A DNA stretch of 64,000 nt from Silene latifolia (taxonomy: Eukaryota; Streptophyta; Magnoliopsida; Caryophyllales; Caryophyllaceae). The translations under genes and the position numbers were made by a program. Numbering within the stretch: position 1 is the first letter of the stretch; each line of letters begins with the position of its first letter. The notes under the pieces were generated by a model, which worked only from the letters and a program-made list of their open reading frames with translations, did not search any database and was not told where the DNA came from. Where the stretch lies: the NCBI RefSeq assembly GCF_048544455.1, contig NC_133536.1, positions 168,784,325-168,848,324 of the forward strand, written 5' to 3'. Shown here one piece after another: positions 35,942 to 47,040 of this stretch.

Positions 35942-36477
35942 TAGGGGTGTTCATTGGTCCGGGACCGGACCAGACCAAACTTTCTGGACCGAAGACCAAA
36001 TAAGGGTTAAGAGGTGGACCGTGGACCGGACCATATTAATATTGGTCCGGTCCGGTCTGGACCATAAAAACACGTGGACCGGACCGGACCAAATGGACCA
36101 AAGTGGACCAAATATTATTGTCATTGGCATGTTTTACCATATAAAACTAGAACTCGAGAAGTTCGTAATGATCAAAATAAACAACATTATTTTCTTACGA
36201 GATTTAACTACATAATTACACATCTTATAATACGTGTAAACAAAGTATACAATAAAATCAATAATATTACAAATTTAAAAATTCTTTTATTACATAACTT
36301 CGATCCATGGTCCGGTCCGCGGTCTATTCGGGTTGGTCCAGGACCGGACCGAAGACCAAAGTAGCGTAAATAGGTGGAACGTGGACCGGACCAAACAAAA
36401 TTCGGTCCGGTCTGGTCCGGACCAATTGGTCCGGTCCCTGTCTGGTCTTTGGTCCGGACCACTGAGTGAACAGCCCT
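35942..36477. mobile_element. hAT-type MITE (536 bp)
   Basis: Inverted ends TAGGGGTGTTCA and, at the right, the complement of AGGGCTGTTCA. The flanking 8-mers CACTGTGA (35934-35941) and AACTGTGA (36478-36485) match at seven positions, in keeping with the 8-bp duplication of hAT elements. Both subterminal zones are dense with GGTCCGGACC-type palindromes. The AT-rich centre (36120-36300) has no transposase. Confidence 0.85.
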
Positions 36478-36485
36478 AACTGTGA

Positions 36486-37561
36486 CACAGACAGATTGCG
36501 AGATAAATAAGATATAAATAAGGAGAACAAACGTAAAAGTAAATGAACAAACAAGACGATGTTTTTAAAAATTGGTTCAGCCTCTACTCCGAGGCCTACG
36601 TCCAACCGTTATTTTATTGCTTGTTTAGAAATTTACTCAAACTTACTAAACCCCTTACAATGAAAATAACTCACCAACCTACTCCGGTTGCACTTGCTTG
36701 AAGCTACTCCGCTTCAAGACTTTCACTTGCTCAAAGCTACTCCGCTTCAAGACTTAAGTTCTATCTCACAGGTATACAGAATCTTTGAATCTCAATCGTT
36801 CACTTAATGAACATGGAGATCACAATTAAGACCTAAACATGAGAATCATGGAACAAGCTTAGATGCCACAGTGCAGCGAACTGATACATGGAAATTTACA
36901 GCTCTTTTGAAAAACGATTGAAGACTTTTAAAATAGAAAACAGCTTTGCAAATAAGTTAAAGAACAAGGGCTAATGTTTTGCAAAGTGTTTTAACAATTA
37001 ATGCTCAGAAAAGTCTTGAAAAATAAATGAAGCAAATGCACCCTATTTATAGTGGATGTGATCATCTAAGTAGTACAACATAGGTTAATTAAATCCAATA
37101 TTAAATAGATAGCCTTTGAGGGATGGTAAATGTTAGGCTATAGGCTTGAAGCACAAGTTTTGAATAAAAATCAGAAAACTCTTCCCAAAACAATCAACAT
37201 GTGACTTTTTACCAAATTGGCAAAAAACTTTTCTAGCTTTAAAAATTTGACAAGTTCAACTTACCATTTTAGTAAAAAGCAAATGCACAAATCTAGAGGT
37301 TTTATCCATAGAAATTAGTGACTTAAAATTTCATATTTGTTTTTCAAACTATGATGATTCAAATGTTAAAACTTTAAAATTATGAAAGTTTTAAAGATTT
37401 AAACACTTAAATATTTCGAGTAAAACGATCCTCTATACGGTAGTATCAGAAACCACAGTGCAGTGCACTGTTGCATGGTTTTGCAGCCACTTGACATAAA
37501 TGAGAGTGTTACACTTACTCTTACAATTTTCGACTAAGGCTTAGGATAATATCATTGTCTT
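36486..37561 (-). other. SIRE LTR segment between MITE and Ale array
   Basis: Non-coding LTR sequence including a tandem duplication of a 36-bp segment with CTTGCTTGAAGCTACTCCGC at 36687-36750, the TATA box at 37041-37053 and two CAGTG palindromes. Confidence 0.65.
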
Positions 37562-37761
37562 TGTTGAGAAGTAGAGAAGAGGCAGAGTATAAAGGGAATT
37601 GTATTGTGTATTTTCCATTTAGCAAAATGCCCTTATATAATACAAGGTGATCCTAGTAAATAGGCAACAAATGATATAACAAATCCCAAAGATAAAGGTA
37701 TAATAACAACTTAACAGCTAGAATATCGATATCGTATCATTCCGATACGATATGCCTAATA
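37562..37761 (-). repeat. Ale LTR 1 (200 bp)
   Basis: Minus ends TATTAGGC and CTTCTCAACA. The 5' dinucleotide is TA in all three LTRs, not the usual TG. Identical by eye to LTR 2. Minus TATA box TATTATATAAGGG at 37631-37643. A G run (GAGGGGGGGG, minus) directly inside it is the PPT. Confidence 0.95.
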
Positions 37762-37769
37762 CCCCCCCC

Positions 37770-39368
37770 TCAAGTTGGAGCATGGAGGTCCACAATGCCC
37801 AACTTGGCGAGAAGAAAGTGAAACTGGTTAACTCCCAACGCCTTAGTAAGAATGTCAGCCAATTGCTCATTGGTAGAAACATGGGAAGGTACTACTAGGC
37901 CATCGGTAATAGCGTCTCGAACAAAATGGCAATCGATCTCGATATGCTTGGATCTTTCATGGAATACGGGATTTTGCGCGAGGTGCAGGGCCGACTGATT
38001 ATCACAAAATAACCGCATGGGGCAAGAAAGGGAAACTCCCAAACAGTCAAGTAAACCTTTCAACCACTTGAGCTCACAAACAAGAGACGCCATAGCACGG
38101 TACTCAGCCTCGGAGGAGGAAAGTGAAACGGTATGTTGTTTATTAGTCTTCCATGAAATTGGAGAGTTACCCAAGGAAACAAACCAACTTTGTGACAGAG
38201 CGACGTGTTGTAGGACAACGACCCCAATCGAGAATCGCACCACCCGGATATGGTGAGATCCGCACTGAGCTCGAAAAATTCCTTGACCAGGGCTCCCTTT
38301 AAGGTAGCGAACAACTCGTAGTGCGGCCGCCATATGTGCTTCCCGAGGCTCCTTCAAGAATTGAGACAAAAGATGGACCACAAAGGAGAGATCGGGACGT
38401 GTCACGGCCAAATAAACCAGCCGACCTATCAGGCGACGGTAGCTCTCGGCATCAGGAAGAAGAGGGCTCGTATCAGAGGCAAGAGTATGTTGTTGCTCAA
38501 GGGGTGTGGTGGCCGGTTTGGCCCCTAATAAGCTAGTTTCTGAGATAATATCAAGAGCATACTTACGTTGGGTGAGAAAAATACCGTCACGGCTCCGTGC
38601 AACTTCTAGGCCAAGAAAATATTTTAAAGAACCCAAATCTTTCATATGGAAGCACTTGCTTAAATAAGCTTTAAAAATAGTCAATGCATGAGAATCGTTG
38701 CCTGCGATAATGAGGTCATCAACATAGACAAGTACATGAAGATGTACCGTGTCACGGGAAAAAGTAAACAAGGAGTAATCTGAGTAAGACTGCTGAAATC
38801 CATAGTCACGAAGTGCACCGGCTAACTTGGCAAACCAACATCGCGGGGCTTGTTTTAGGCCATATAGCGACTTCTTGAGACGACAGACTTTGCCTTCCTT
38901 TCCCGTGGCAAAACCAGGTGGAAGCTTCATATAAACTTCCTCGACAGTCACCATGTAAGAATGAATTATGAACATCCATTTGGTGAAGCTCCCAATTCCT
39001 AACCGCAATGGCTTGACTAAGAAAGCACGGATAGTAACCATTTTCACAACAAAAAGTGCGAATGTCTCACCATAATCAAGCCCTTCGACTTGATGAATGC
39101 CATAAACAACAAGCCTCGCTTTGTACCGCTCAAGGGAGCCATCAGATTTGTATTTGATTTTATATACCCAACGGCAGCCAAGAGCTTTCTTATCGGAAGG
39201 AAGATCAGTTAATTCCCATGTGCCATTATTTTCAAGGGCCGAGATTTCGTCTTGCATTGCACGACACCAACCAATTATCATCCCGAATGGCGGCCCGAAA
39301 TTATGGGGGCTCAACTCCTGTAGTAATGGCAGCCAGGAAATTTCTATGTCTAGTAGAAAATTTATCAC
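37770..39368 (-). pseudogene. Ale copy 1: reverse transcriptase and RNase H
   Basis: 532-codon frame; RT synthesises DNA from the element RNA and RNase H removes the template. Visible are WVYKIKYKSDGSLERYKARL, the catalytic [24 protein letters not shown], and RNase H segments SSSEAEYRAMASL and LFCDNQSALHLAQNP. Two windows are garbled compared with copy 2: about 39056-38942 and 38275-38188. In each the indels sum to a multiple of three, so the frame stays open while 20-30 residues differ. The start Met is not real; the frame joins the upstream part by a frameshift also present in copy 2. Confidence 0.88.
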
Positions 39369-39864
39369 AATTTACATAATTTGCAAAAGTATAGGGTGTA
39401 CCTGAGGACGATGAAGGGGAGTGTGGTGAGTCTGGCGGAGACGGACTTTGCGTAGTATCCAAAACATAACCTGTAAGTCTGGAATTCGAGAATTTTTGGC
39501 GCTGCCCACGACCCATATCCGGATTAGATGGAGTCTCATTTGAAGCACCGGACGAGGCTGCTACATCAGTGGCTGCGGCATCAGGGGTTTCGACACCAGC
39601 AGCAGCGTCGTCAGAGGCAGCTGTAGAATCAGGCGGAGTGGTAGTGGTGGCGGTATTAGTGGCACTATCTCTGTCGGTATTATCAGGTGTAGTAGCAGCC
39701 GAGTCGTGGGTATGACTGGGCACATCCTCAGAAAAATCATCAGTGGGTAGGGCATACGGCTCATCAGGAGAATCAACAGAGGAGTAAGCATGATTTGGGA
39801 ATGTATCCTCGTAAAAGATGACATCGCGAGAGACAAATGTCTTACCCGTCTCAAGTTCATACAC
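39301..39864 (-). pseudogene. Ale copy 1: integrase to RT linker
   Basis: 187-codon frame, Thr/Ser/Ala/Asp-rich, as expected between integrase and RT in copia. It starts VYELETGKTFVSRDVIF, which follows integrase after an in-frame TGA at 39868-39870. It ends out of frame with RT. Confidence 0.8.
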
Positions 39865-39867
39865 TTT

Positions 39868-40905
39868 TCAACCTTTTTTGTTATGAGGGTACCCTATAAA
39901 TACACATTTACGACTCCGGGGCTCAAACTTATCACCCCCATGTTTTTGATTGTGCACAAAACAAAGGCACCCAAATACCCTCAAATTCAAGTAAGACGGA
40001 GGAGTACCGAACAATTTTTCATAAGGTGTTTTATGAGCAAGTAAGGCCGATGGAGTACGATTAATTAAATATGCTGCAGTAAGAATGCACTCACCCCAAA
40101 AATGTTTCGGAAGCTTACTTTGAAAGAGTAATGCGCGAGCAACATTTAAAATATGACGATGCTTACGCTCGACACGCCCATTCTGTTGCGGCGTACCGAC
40201 GCAAGATGTCTGGAATAAAATACCTTGTTGGAAGAAATACCCTGCCATACAATTAAACTCATTGCCATTGTCACTTCGTACAATCCTGACCTGTTTTGAA
40301 AATTGAGTACGAACCATGGATAAAAAATGCATAAACATGTCGGTAACCTCTGTCTTATCCGTCAACAAATAAACCCAAACTGACCGGGAGTGGTCGTCAA
40401 CCAAAGTTAAAAAATACTTTGCGCCACAAGATGATTGAATACGATATGGACCCCATAAATCGCAGTGAATTAATTCAAAAATATCAGAAGCAATATTATC
40501 ACTTGAAACGAAATGTTGACGATGTTGTTTGGCTAAATGACACACATCACAAACCAAATTTTTATTTGGACTAAAATTACTAGCTAGGGGTATGAATTTC
40601 ACCACTTTATCAGCTGCATGCCCAAGTCTCCGATGCCACGAATCAAACGTGCCGGTAGTACCCACTTGATGTATTCCTGAAGCAATCTTTTCCGAGCAAA
40701 GCCAATAAAGTCCGTCTCGCAACTCACCAACTTCAATCATCATCCTCGAGGACCGGTCCTGTATATAACAAGAATCTTTAGCAAATTGAAATAAATAATC
40801 ATTATCAGCCGTTAATTGTGATACGGAAATAAGACTGCAAGTAAGACTTGGAATAAATAAGACACGTCTCAAAGTAATTGTGCCACTGATTTGTACCGTC
40901 CCCAT
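39868..40905 (-). pseudogene. Ale copy 1: pre-integrase and integrase
   Basis: Integrase inserts the cDNA into chromosomes. The frame has the HHCC zinc region (WHRRLGH ... CDVCHLAKQ), the catalytic segments LIHCDLWGPY, IVRSDNGNEF and QQNGRVERKHRH (D, D, E), and the C-terminal GYPHNKKG. The core motifs are intact in this copy, unlike copy 2. It is bounded by in-frame stops shared with copy 2: TAA before it (at 40966-40968) and TGA after it. Confidence 0.9.
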
Positions 40906-40965
40906 AATAGAGGCTATAACCTGATGCCCATTCGGTAGTCCAACCGGACGAGGTGGAATTGTAAT

Positions 40966-42136
40966 TTACTCCGTAAAACTCGCTACATCACCTGTGACAT
41001 GATTAGACGCACCCGTATCTATAATCCAATTATGAGACATACCAGATAACCGATCGGAGGATACAATCGAGTGAGTGGCAGAAAAAGGATCAGCGTTGGT
41101 AAAAATCATATTAGCACGAGCAAGTACTCGAGGACCCAACACCTTGCGAATTAGAGGCCCCGGCACCATCTCCATGACCCGCCCCTCTGCTGCGAAGAAA
41201 CTCGGCCAGAGTACGAGGACGCGAGCCCCACCAATCAGGAAACTTATTGGTTTTAAAGAAGCAATTGTTAACAGCATGACCATTCACCGTACAAAATGAG
41301 CAGAATTGTTTCCGACGCTCAGCTTTTTCTTTTTCACGTTGAGCTTTCCAAGCAATGGGAGGACGAGCAGCACCAGGTATGGCGAAGGCCATAATATCCG
41401 GTGTCTCAGGGGTGACAGCAGGCGCAAGGAGGCGCTCTGCCTGAAGGGCCGCATGATAGGCTCGGTTAACAGTAGGTAAGGGATTTAACTGAAATTGTTG
41501 ATTACGCAAATTACCGTATAGAGTATTATCAAGCCCAATAAAAAACTGATGGAGACGTTCATTATCAAGACGGGTAATTGCCTTGGAAGCGATATTACAG
41601 GTGCATTTCCCACATTCACAGGTAAAGAGTGGTTCATGGACAAGGATAGCATCCCATAAACTCTTTAATTTACCATAGTATTGGGTAACAGACATACCTT
41701 TGGTTTGTTTGCAATTACCGAGATCGGTTTTCAGATTATGAATAGCAGTGCCATCGACCACCGCGAATTGTTCCTCTAGATCAGCCCAAACAGCAGCGGC
41801 GTCCTCGACATAAGGCACGCTTTCCAAGATAGACGGAGCAATTGTATTTCGTAGCCATTGGACAATGGTGCAATTTACGACCTCCCAATGTCCAAGCATA
41901 AAAGCATCAGTTGGTTTTTTAATGTAACCGTCACAAAAACCAAATTTGCGACGCGATTTGAGAGACATCTTCATAGAACGACTCCAATCATCATAGTTAA
42001 GGTTTGTTAATTGAACTTGAGAAATTTTAATTCCCGGAATATCACCAGAGCCGAGAAAATAGGGAGAAAGGGGATCAATTTTTGGGGTAGAACTGTTTTC
42101 AAGGGTATGTGTGGCAGAGTCGTCGCCAATAGCCAT
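40966..42136 (-). pseudogene. Ale copy 1: gag and protease
   Basis: Gag (capsid and nucleocapsid) starts MAIGDDSATHT at 42136 and runs 341 codons, with a CCHC knuckle CSFCTVNGHAVNNC and FPDWW. A one-base insertion at about 41122, absent from copy 2, shifts the frame; the protease segment WIIDTGASNHVTGD continues in frame 40966-41283. A TAA at 40966-40968 ends it, as in copy 2. Confidence 0.88.
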
Positions 42137-42200
42137 GGCAGGACGAAAGTAGGGTTTTGTTTTGTGTTATTTTAGAAGAAAAAAACGTGGCTCGATACCA

Positions 42201-42400
42201 TGTTGAGAAGTAGAGAAGAGGCAGAGTATAAAGGGAATTGTATTGTGTATTTTCCATTTAGCAAAATGCCCTTATATAATACAAGGTGATCCTAGTAAAT
42301 AGGCAACAAATGATATAACAAATCCCAAAGATAAAGGTATAATAACAACTTAACAGCTAGAATATCGATATCGTATCATTCCGATACGATATGCCTAATA
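42201..42400 (-). repeat. Ale LTR 2 (middle, shared)
   Basis: Serves as 5' LTR for copy 1 and 3' LTR for copy 2. PBS on its left (42189-42200) and PPT on its right (42401-42412). Same sequence as LTR 1. Confidence 0.95.
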
Positions 42401-42408
42401 CCCCCCCC

Positions 42409-44004
42409 TCAAGTTGGAGCATGGAGGTCCACAATGCCCAACTTGGCGAGAAGAAAGTGAAACTGGTTAACTCCCAACGCCTTAGTAAGAATGTCAGCCA
42501 ATTGCTCATTGGTAGAAACATGGGAAGGTACTACTAGGCCATCGGTAATAGCGTCTCGAACAAAATGGCAATCGATCTCGATATGCTTGGATCTTTCATG
42601 GAATACGGGATTTTGCGCGAGGTGCAGGGCCGACTGATTATCACAAAATAACCGCATGGGGCAAGAAAGGGAAACTCCCAAACAGTCAAGTAAACCTTTC
42701 AACCACTTGAGCTCACAAACAAGAGACGCCATAGCACGGTACTCAGCCTCGGAGGAGGAAAGTGAAACGGTATGTTGTTTATTAGTCTTCCATGAAATTG
42801 GAGAGTTACCCAAGGAAACAAACCAACCTGTGACAGAGCGACGTGTTGTAGGACAACGACCCCAATCAGAATCGCACCACCCGGATATGGTGAGATCCGC
42901 ACCAGAGCTCAGTAAAATTCCTTGACCAGGGCTCCCTTTAAGGTAGCGAACAACTCGTAGTGCGGCCGCCATATGTGCTTCCCGAGGCTCCTTCAAGAAT
43001 TGAGACAAAAGATGGACCACAAAGGAGAGATCGGGACGTGTCACGGCCAAATAAACCAGCCGACCTATCAGGCGACGGTAGCTCTCGGCATCAGGAAGAA
43101 GAGGGCTCGTATCAGAGGCAAGAGTATGTTGTTGCTCAAGGGGTGTGGTGGCCGGTTTGGCCCCTAATAAGCTAGTTTCTGAGATAATATCAAGAGCATA
43201 CTTACGTTGGGTGAGAAAAATACCGTCACGGCTCCGTGCAACTTCTAGGCCAAGAAAATATTTTAAAGAACCCAAATCTTTCATATGGAAGCACTTGCTT
43301 AAATAAGCTTTAAAAATAGTCAATGCATGAGAATCGTTGCCTGCGATAATGAGGTCATCAACATAGACAAGTACATGAAGATGTACCGTGTCACGGGAAA
43401 AAGTAAACAAGGAGTAATCTGAGTAAGACTGCTGAAATCCATAGTCACGAAGTGCACCGGCTAACTTGGCAAACCAACATCGCGGGGCTTGTTTTAGGCC
43501 ATATAGCGACTTCTTGAGACGACAGACTTTGCCTTCCTTTCCCGTGGCAAAACCAGGTGGAAGCTTCATATAAACTTCCTCGGACAGGTCACCATGTAAG
43601 AATGAATTATGAACATCCATTTGGTGAAGCTCCCAATTCCTAACCGCAGCGACAGCTAAGAAAGCACGGATAGTAACCATTTTCACAACAGGTGCGAATG
43701 TCTCACCATAATCAAGCCCTTCGACTTGATGAATGCCATAAACAACAAGCCTCGCTTTGTACCGCTCAAGGGAGCCATCAGATTTGTATTTGATTTTATA
43801 TACCCAACGGCAGCCAAGAGCTTTCTTATCGGAAGGAAGATCAGTTAATTCCCATGTGCCATTATTTTCAAGGGCCGAGATTTCGTCTTGCATTGCACGA
43901 CACCAACCAATTATCATCCCGAATGGCGGCCCGAAATTATGGGGGCTCAACTCCTGTAGTAATGGCAGCCAGGAAATTTCTATGTCTAGTAGAAAATTTA
44001 TCAC
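42409..44004 (-). pseudogene. Ale copy 2: reverse transcriptase and RNase H
   Basis: 531-codon frame with continuous copia RT sequence: YGETFAPVVKMVTIRAFLAV, LHQMDVHNSFLHGDLSEEVY, YVDDLIIAGND, then SLVYLAVTRPDLS-like and RNase H segments SSSEAEYRA, DNQSALHLAQ and HIEIDCHFVRD. It lacks the garbled windows of copy 1 and looks catalytically complete, but is out of frame with the linker upstream. Confidence 0.93.
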
Positions 44005-44500
44005 AATTTACATAATTTGCAAAAGTATAGGGTGTACCTGAGGACGATGAAGGGGAGTGTGGTGAGTCTGGCGGAGACGGACTTTGCGTAGTATCCAAAA
44101 CATAACCTGTAAGTCTGGAATTCGAGAATTTTTGGCGCTGCCCACGACCCATATCCGGATTAGATGGAGTCTCATTTGAAGCACCGGACGAGGCTGCTAC
44201 ATCAGTGGCTGCGGCATCAGGGGTTTCGACACCAGCAGCAGCGTCGTCAGAGGCAGCTGTAGAATCAGGCGGAGTGGTAGTGGTGGCGGTATTAGTGGCA
44301 CTATCTCTGTCGGTATTATCAGGTGTAGTAGCAGCCGAGTCGTGGGTATGACTGGGCACATCCTCAGAAAAATCATCAGTGGGTAGGGCATACGGCTCAT
44401 CAGGAGAATCAACAGAGGAGTAAGCATGATTTGGGAATGTATCCTCGTAAAAGATGACATCGCGAGAGACAAATGTCTTACCCGTCTCAAGTTCATACAC
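43937..44500 (-). pseudogene. Ale copy 2: integrase to RT linker
   Basis: 187 codons, identical to the copy 1 linker. Preceded by the shared in-frame TGA (44504-44506) and followed by the shared frameshift into RT. Confidence 0.8.
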
Positions 44501-44503
44501 TTT

Positions 44504-45546
44504 TCAACCTTTTTTGTTATGAGGGTACCCTATAAATACACATTTACGACTCCGGGGCTCAAACTTATCACCCCCATGTTTTTGATTGTGCACAAAACAA
44601 AGGCACCCAAATACCCTCAAATTCAAGTAAGACGGAGGAGTACCGAACAATTTTTCATAAGGTGTTTTATGAGCAAGTAAGGCCGATGGAGTACGATTAA
44701 TTAAATATCTTTGCGAAAGAAGAATGCACTCACCCCAAAAATGTTTCGGAAGCTTACTTTGAAAGAGTAATGCGCGAGCAACATTTAAAATATGACGATG
44801 CTTACGCTCGACACGCCCGTTCATTGCGGCGTCGCATCGACGCAAGATGTCTGGAATAAAATACCTTGTTGGAAGAAATACCCTGCCATACAATTAAACT
44901 CATTGCCATTGTCACTTCGTACAATCCTGACCTGTTTTGAAAATTGAGTACGAACCATGGATAAAAAATGCATAAACATGTCGGTAACCTCTGTCTTATC
45001 CGTCAACAAATAAACCCAAACTGACCGGGAGTGGTCGTCAACCAAAGTTAAAAAATACTTTGCGCCACAAGATGATTGAATACGATATGGACCCCATAAA
45101 TCGCAGTGAATTAATTCAAAAATATCAGAAGCAATATTATCACTTGAAACGAAATGTTGACGATGTTGTTTGGCTAAATGACACACATCACAAACCAAAT
45201 TTTTATTTGGACTAAAATTACTAGCTAGGGGTATGAATTTCACCACTTTATCAGCTGCATGCCCAAGTCTCCGATGCCACGAATCAAACGTGCCGGTAGT
45301 ACCCACTTGATGTATTCCTGAAGCAATCTTTTCCGAGCAAAGCCAATAAAGTCCGTCTCGCAACTCACCAACTTCAATCATCATCCTCGAGGACCGGTCC
45401 TGTATATAACAAGAATCTTTAGCAAATTGAAATAAATAATCATTATCAGCCGTTAATTGTGATACGGAAATAAGACTGCAAGTAAGACTTGGAATAAATA
45501 AGACACGTCTCAAAGTAATTGTGCCACTGATTTGTACCGTCCCCAT
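44504..45546 (-). pseudogene. Ale copy 2: integrase, broken at the catalytic Glu region
   Basis: Frame 44821-45546 carries the zinc region and the first two catalytic Asp segments, then is garbled at 44817-44840 and stops. The next frame, 44504-44893, resumes at NGRVERKHRH. Copy 1 is normal here. A second small difference (44706-44715) adds one residue in frame. Same TAA and TGA boundaries as copy 1. Confidence 0.88.
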
Positions 45547-45606
45547 AATAGAGGCTATAACCTGATGCCCATTCGGTAGTCCAACCGGACGAGGTGGAAT
45601 TGTAAT

Positions 45607-46776
45607 TTACTCCGTAAAACTCGCTACATCACCTGTGACATGATTAGACGCACCCGTATCTATAATCCAATTATGAGACATACCAGATAACCGATCGGAG
45701 GATACAATCGAGTGAGTGGCAGAAAAAGGATCAGCGTTGGTAAAAATCATATTAGCACGAGCAGTACTCGAGGACCCAACACCTTGCGAATTAGAGGCCC
45801 CGGCACCATCTCCATGACCCGCCCCTCTGCTGCGAAGAAACTCGGCCAGAGTACGAGGACGCGAGCCCCACCAATCAGGAAACTTATTGGTTTTAAAGAA
45901 GCAATTGTTAACAGCATGACCATTCACCGTACAAAATGAGCAGAATTGTTTCCGACGCTCAGCTTTTTCTTTTTCACGTTGAGCTTTCCAAGCAATGGGA
46001 GGACGAGCAGCACCAGGTATGGCGAAGGCCATAATATCCGGTGTCTCAGGGGTGACAGCAGGCGCAAGGAGGCGCTCTGCCTGAAGGGCCGCATGATAGG
46101 CTCGGTTAACAGTAGGTAAGGGATTTAACTGAAATTGTTGATTACGCAAATTACCGTATAGAGTATTATCAAGCCCAATAAAAAACTGATGGAGACGTTC
46201 ATTATCAAGACGGGTAATTGCCTTGGAAGCGATATTACAGGTGCATTTCCCACATTCACAGGTAAAGAGTGGTTCATGGACAAGGATAGCATCCCATAAA
46301 CTCTTTAATTTACCATAGTATTGGGTAACAGACATACCTTTGGTTTGTTTGCAATTACCGAGATCGGTTTTCAGATTATGAATAGCAGTGCCATCGACCA
46401 CCGCGAATTGTTCCTCTAGATCAGCCCAAACAGCAGCGGCGTCCTCGACATAAGGCACGCTTTCCAAGATAGACGGAGCAATTGTATTTCGTAGCCATTG
46501 GACAATGGTGCAATTTACGACCTCCCAATGTCCAAGCATAAAAGCATCAGTTGGTTTTTTAATGTAACCGTCACAAAAACCAAATTTGCGACGCGATTTG
46601 AGAGACATCTTCATAGAACGACTCCAATCATCATAGTTAAGGTTTGTTAATTGAACTTGAGAAATTTTAATTCCCGGAATATCACCAGAGCCGAGAAAAT
46701 AGGGAGAAAGGGGATCAATTTTTGGGGTAGAACTGTTTTCAAGGGTATGTGTGGCAGAGTCGTCGCCAATAGCCAT
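45607..46776 (-). pseudogene. Ale copy 2: gag and protease
   Basis: 389 codons from MAIGDDSATHT, with the CCHC knuckle and the protease motif IIDTGASNHVTGD near the end. The frame ends at TAA (45607-45609); the next frame (start 45546) is in the same phase, so a single stop separates gag-protease from integrase. The same stop in copy 1 means it predates the duplication. A regulated readthrough stop is conceivable but copia elements normally have one continuous ORF. Confidence 0.92.
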
Positions 46777-46840
46777 GGCAGGACGAAAGTAGGGTTTTGT
46801 TTTGTGTTATTTTAGAAGAAAAAAACGTGGCTCGATACCA

Positions 46841-47040
46841 TGTTGAGAAGTAGAGAAGAGGCAGAGTATAAAGGGAATTGTATTGTGTATTTTCCATTTA
46901 GCAAAATGCCCTTATATAATAGAAGGTGATCCTAGTAAATAGGCAACAAATGATATAACAAATCTCAAAGATAAAGGTAGAATAACAACTTAACAGCTAG
47001 AATATCGATATCGTATCATTGCGATACGATATGCCTAATA
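46841..47040 (-). repeat. Ale LTR 3 (5' LTR of copy 2)
   Basis: Same length as LTRs 1 and 2 but with about four substitutions (near 46922, 46965, 46980 and 47021). This fits a crossover that copied the left LTR into the middle position. Confidence 0.95.

Larger units (their letters stand above)
37562..47040 (-). mobile_element. tandem pair of Ale-type Ty1/copia elements sharing the middle LTR
   Basis: Structure LTR (37562-37761), interior 1 (4439 bp), LTR (42201-42400), interior 2 (4440 bp), LTR (46841-47040), with TSD GTCTT (37557-37561 and 47041-47045) around the whole. All LTRs are 200 bp. A single TSD pair around two interiors means one insertion followed by unequal recombination, or integration of a two-unit molecule. 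The short LTRs, 4.84-kb unit size and the knuckle followed by FPDWW fit the Ale/Retrofit lineage. The PBS (TGGTATCGAGCC, minus strand, 42189-42200 and 46829-46840) is a variant of the initiator tRNA-Met site. Confidence 0.95.

Noticed and set aside
39121..39405. Antisense frames over Ale pol (also 38017-38536, 42656-43175, 43757-44041)
   Set aside because: Shadows of the minus-strand polyprotein, duplicated because the element is duplicated.
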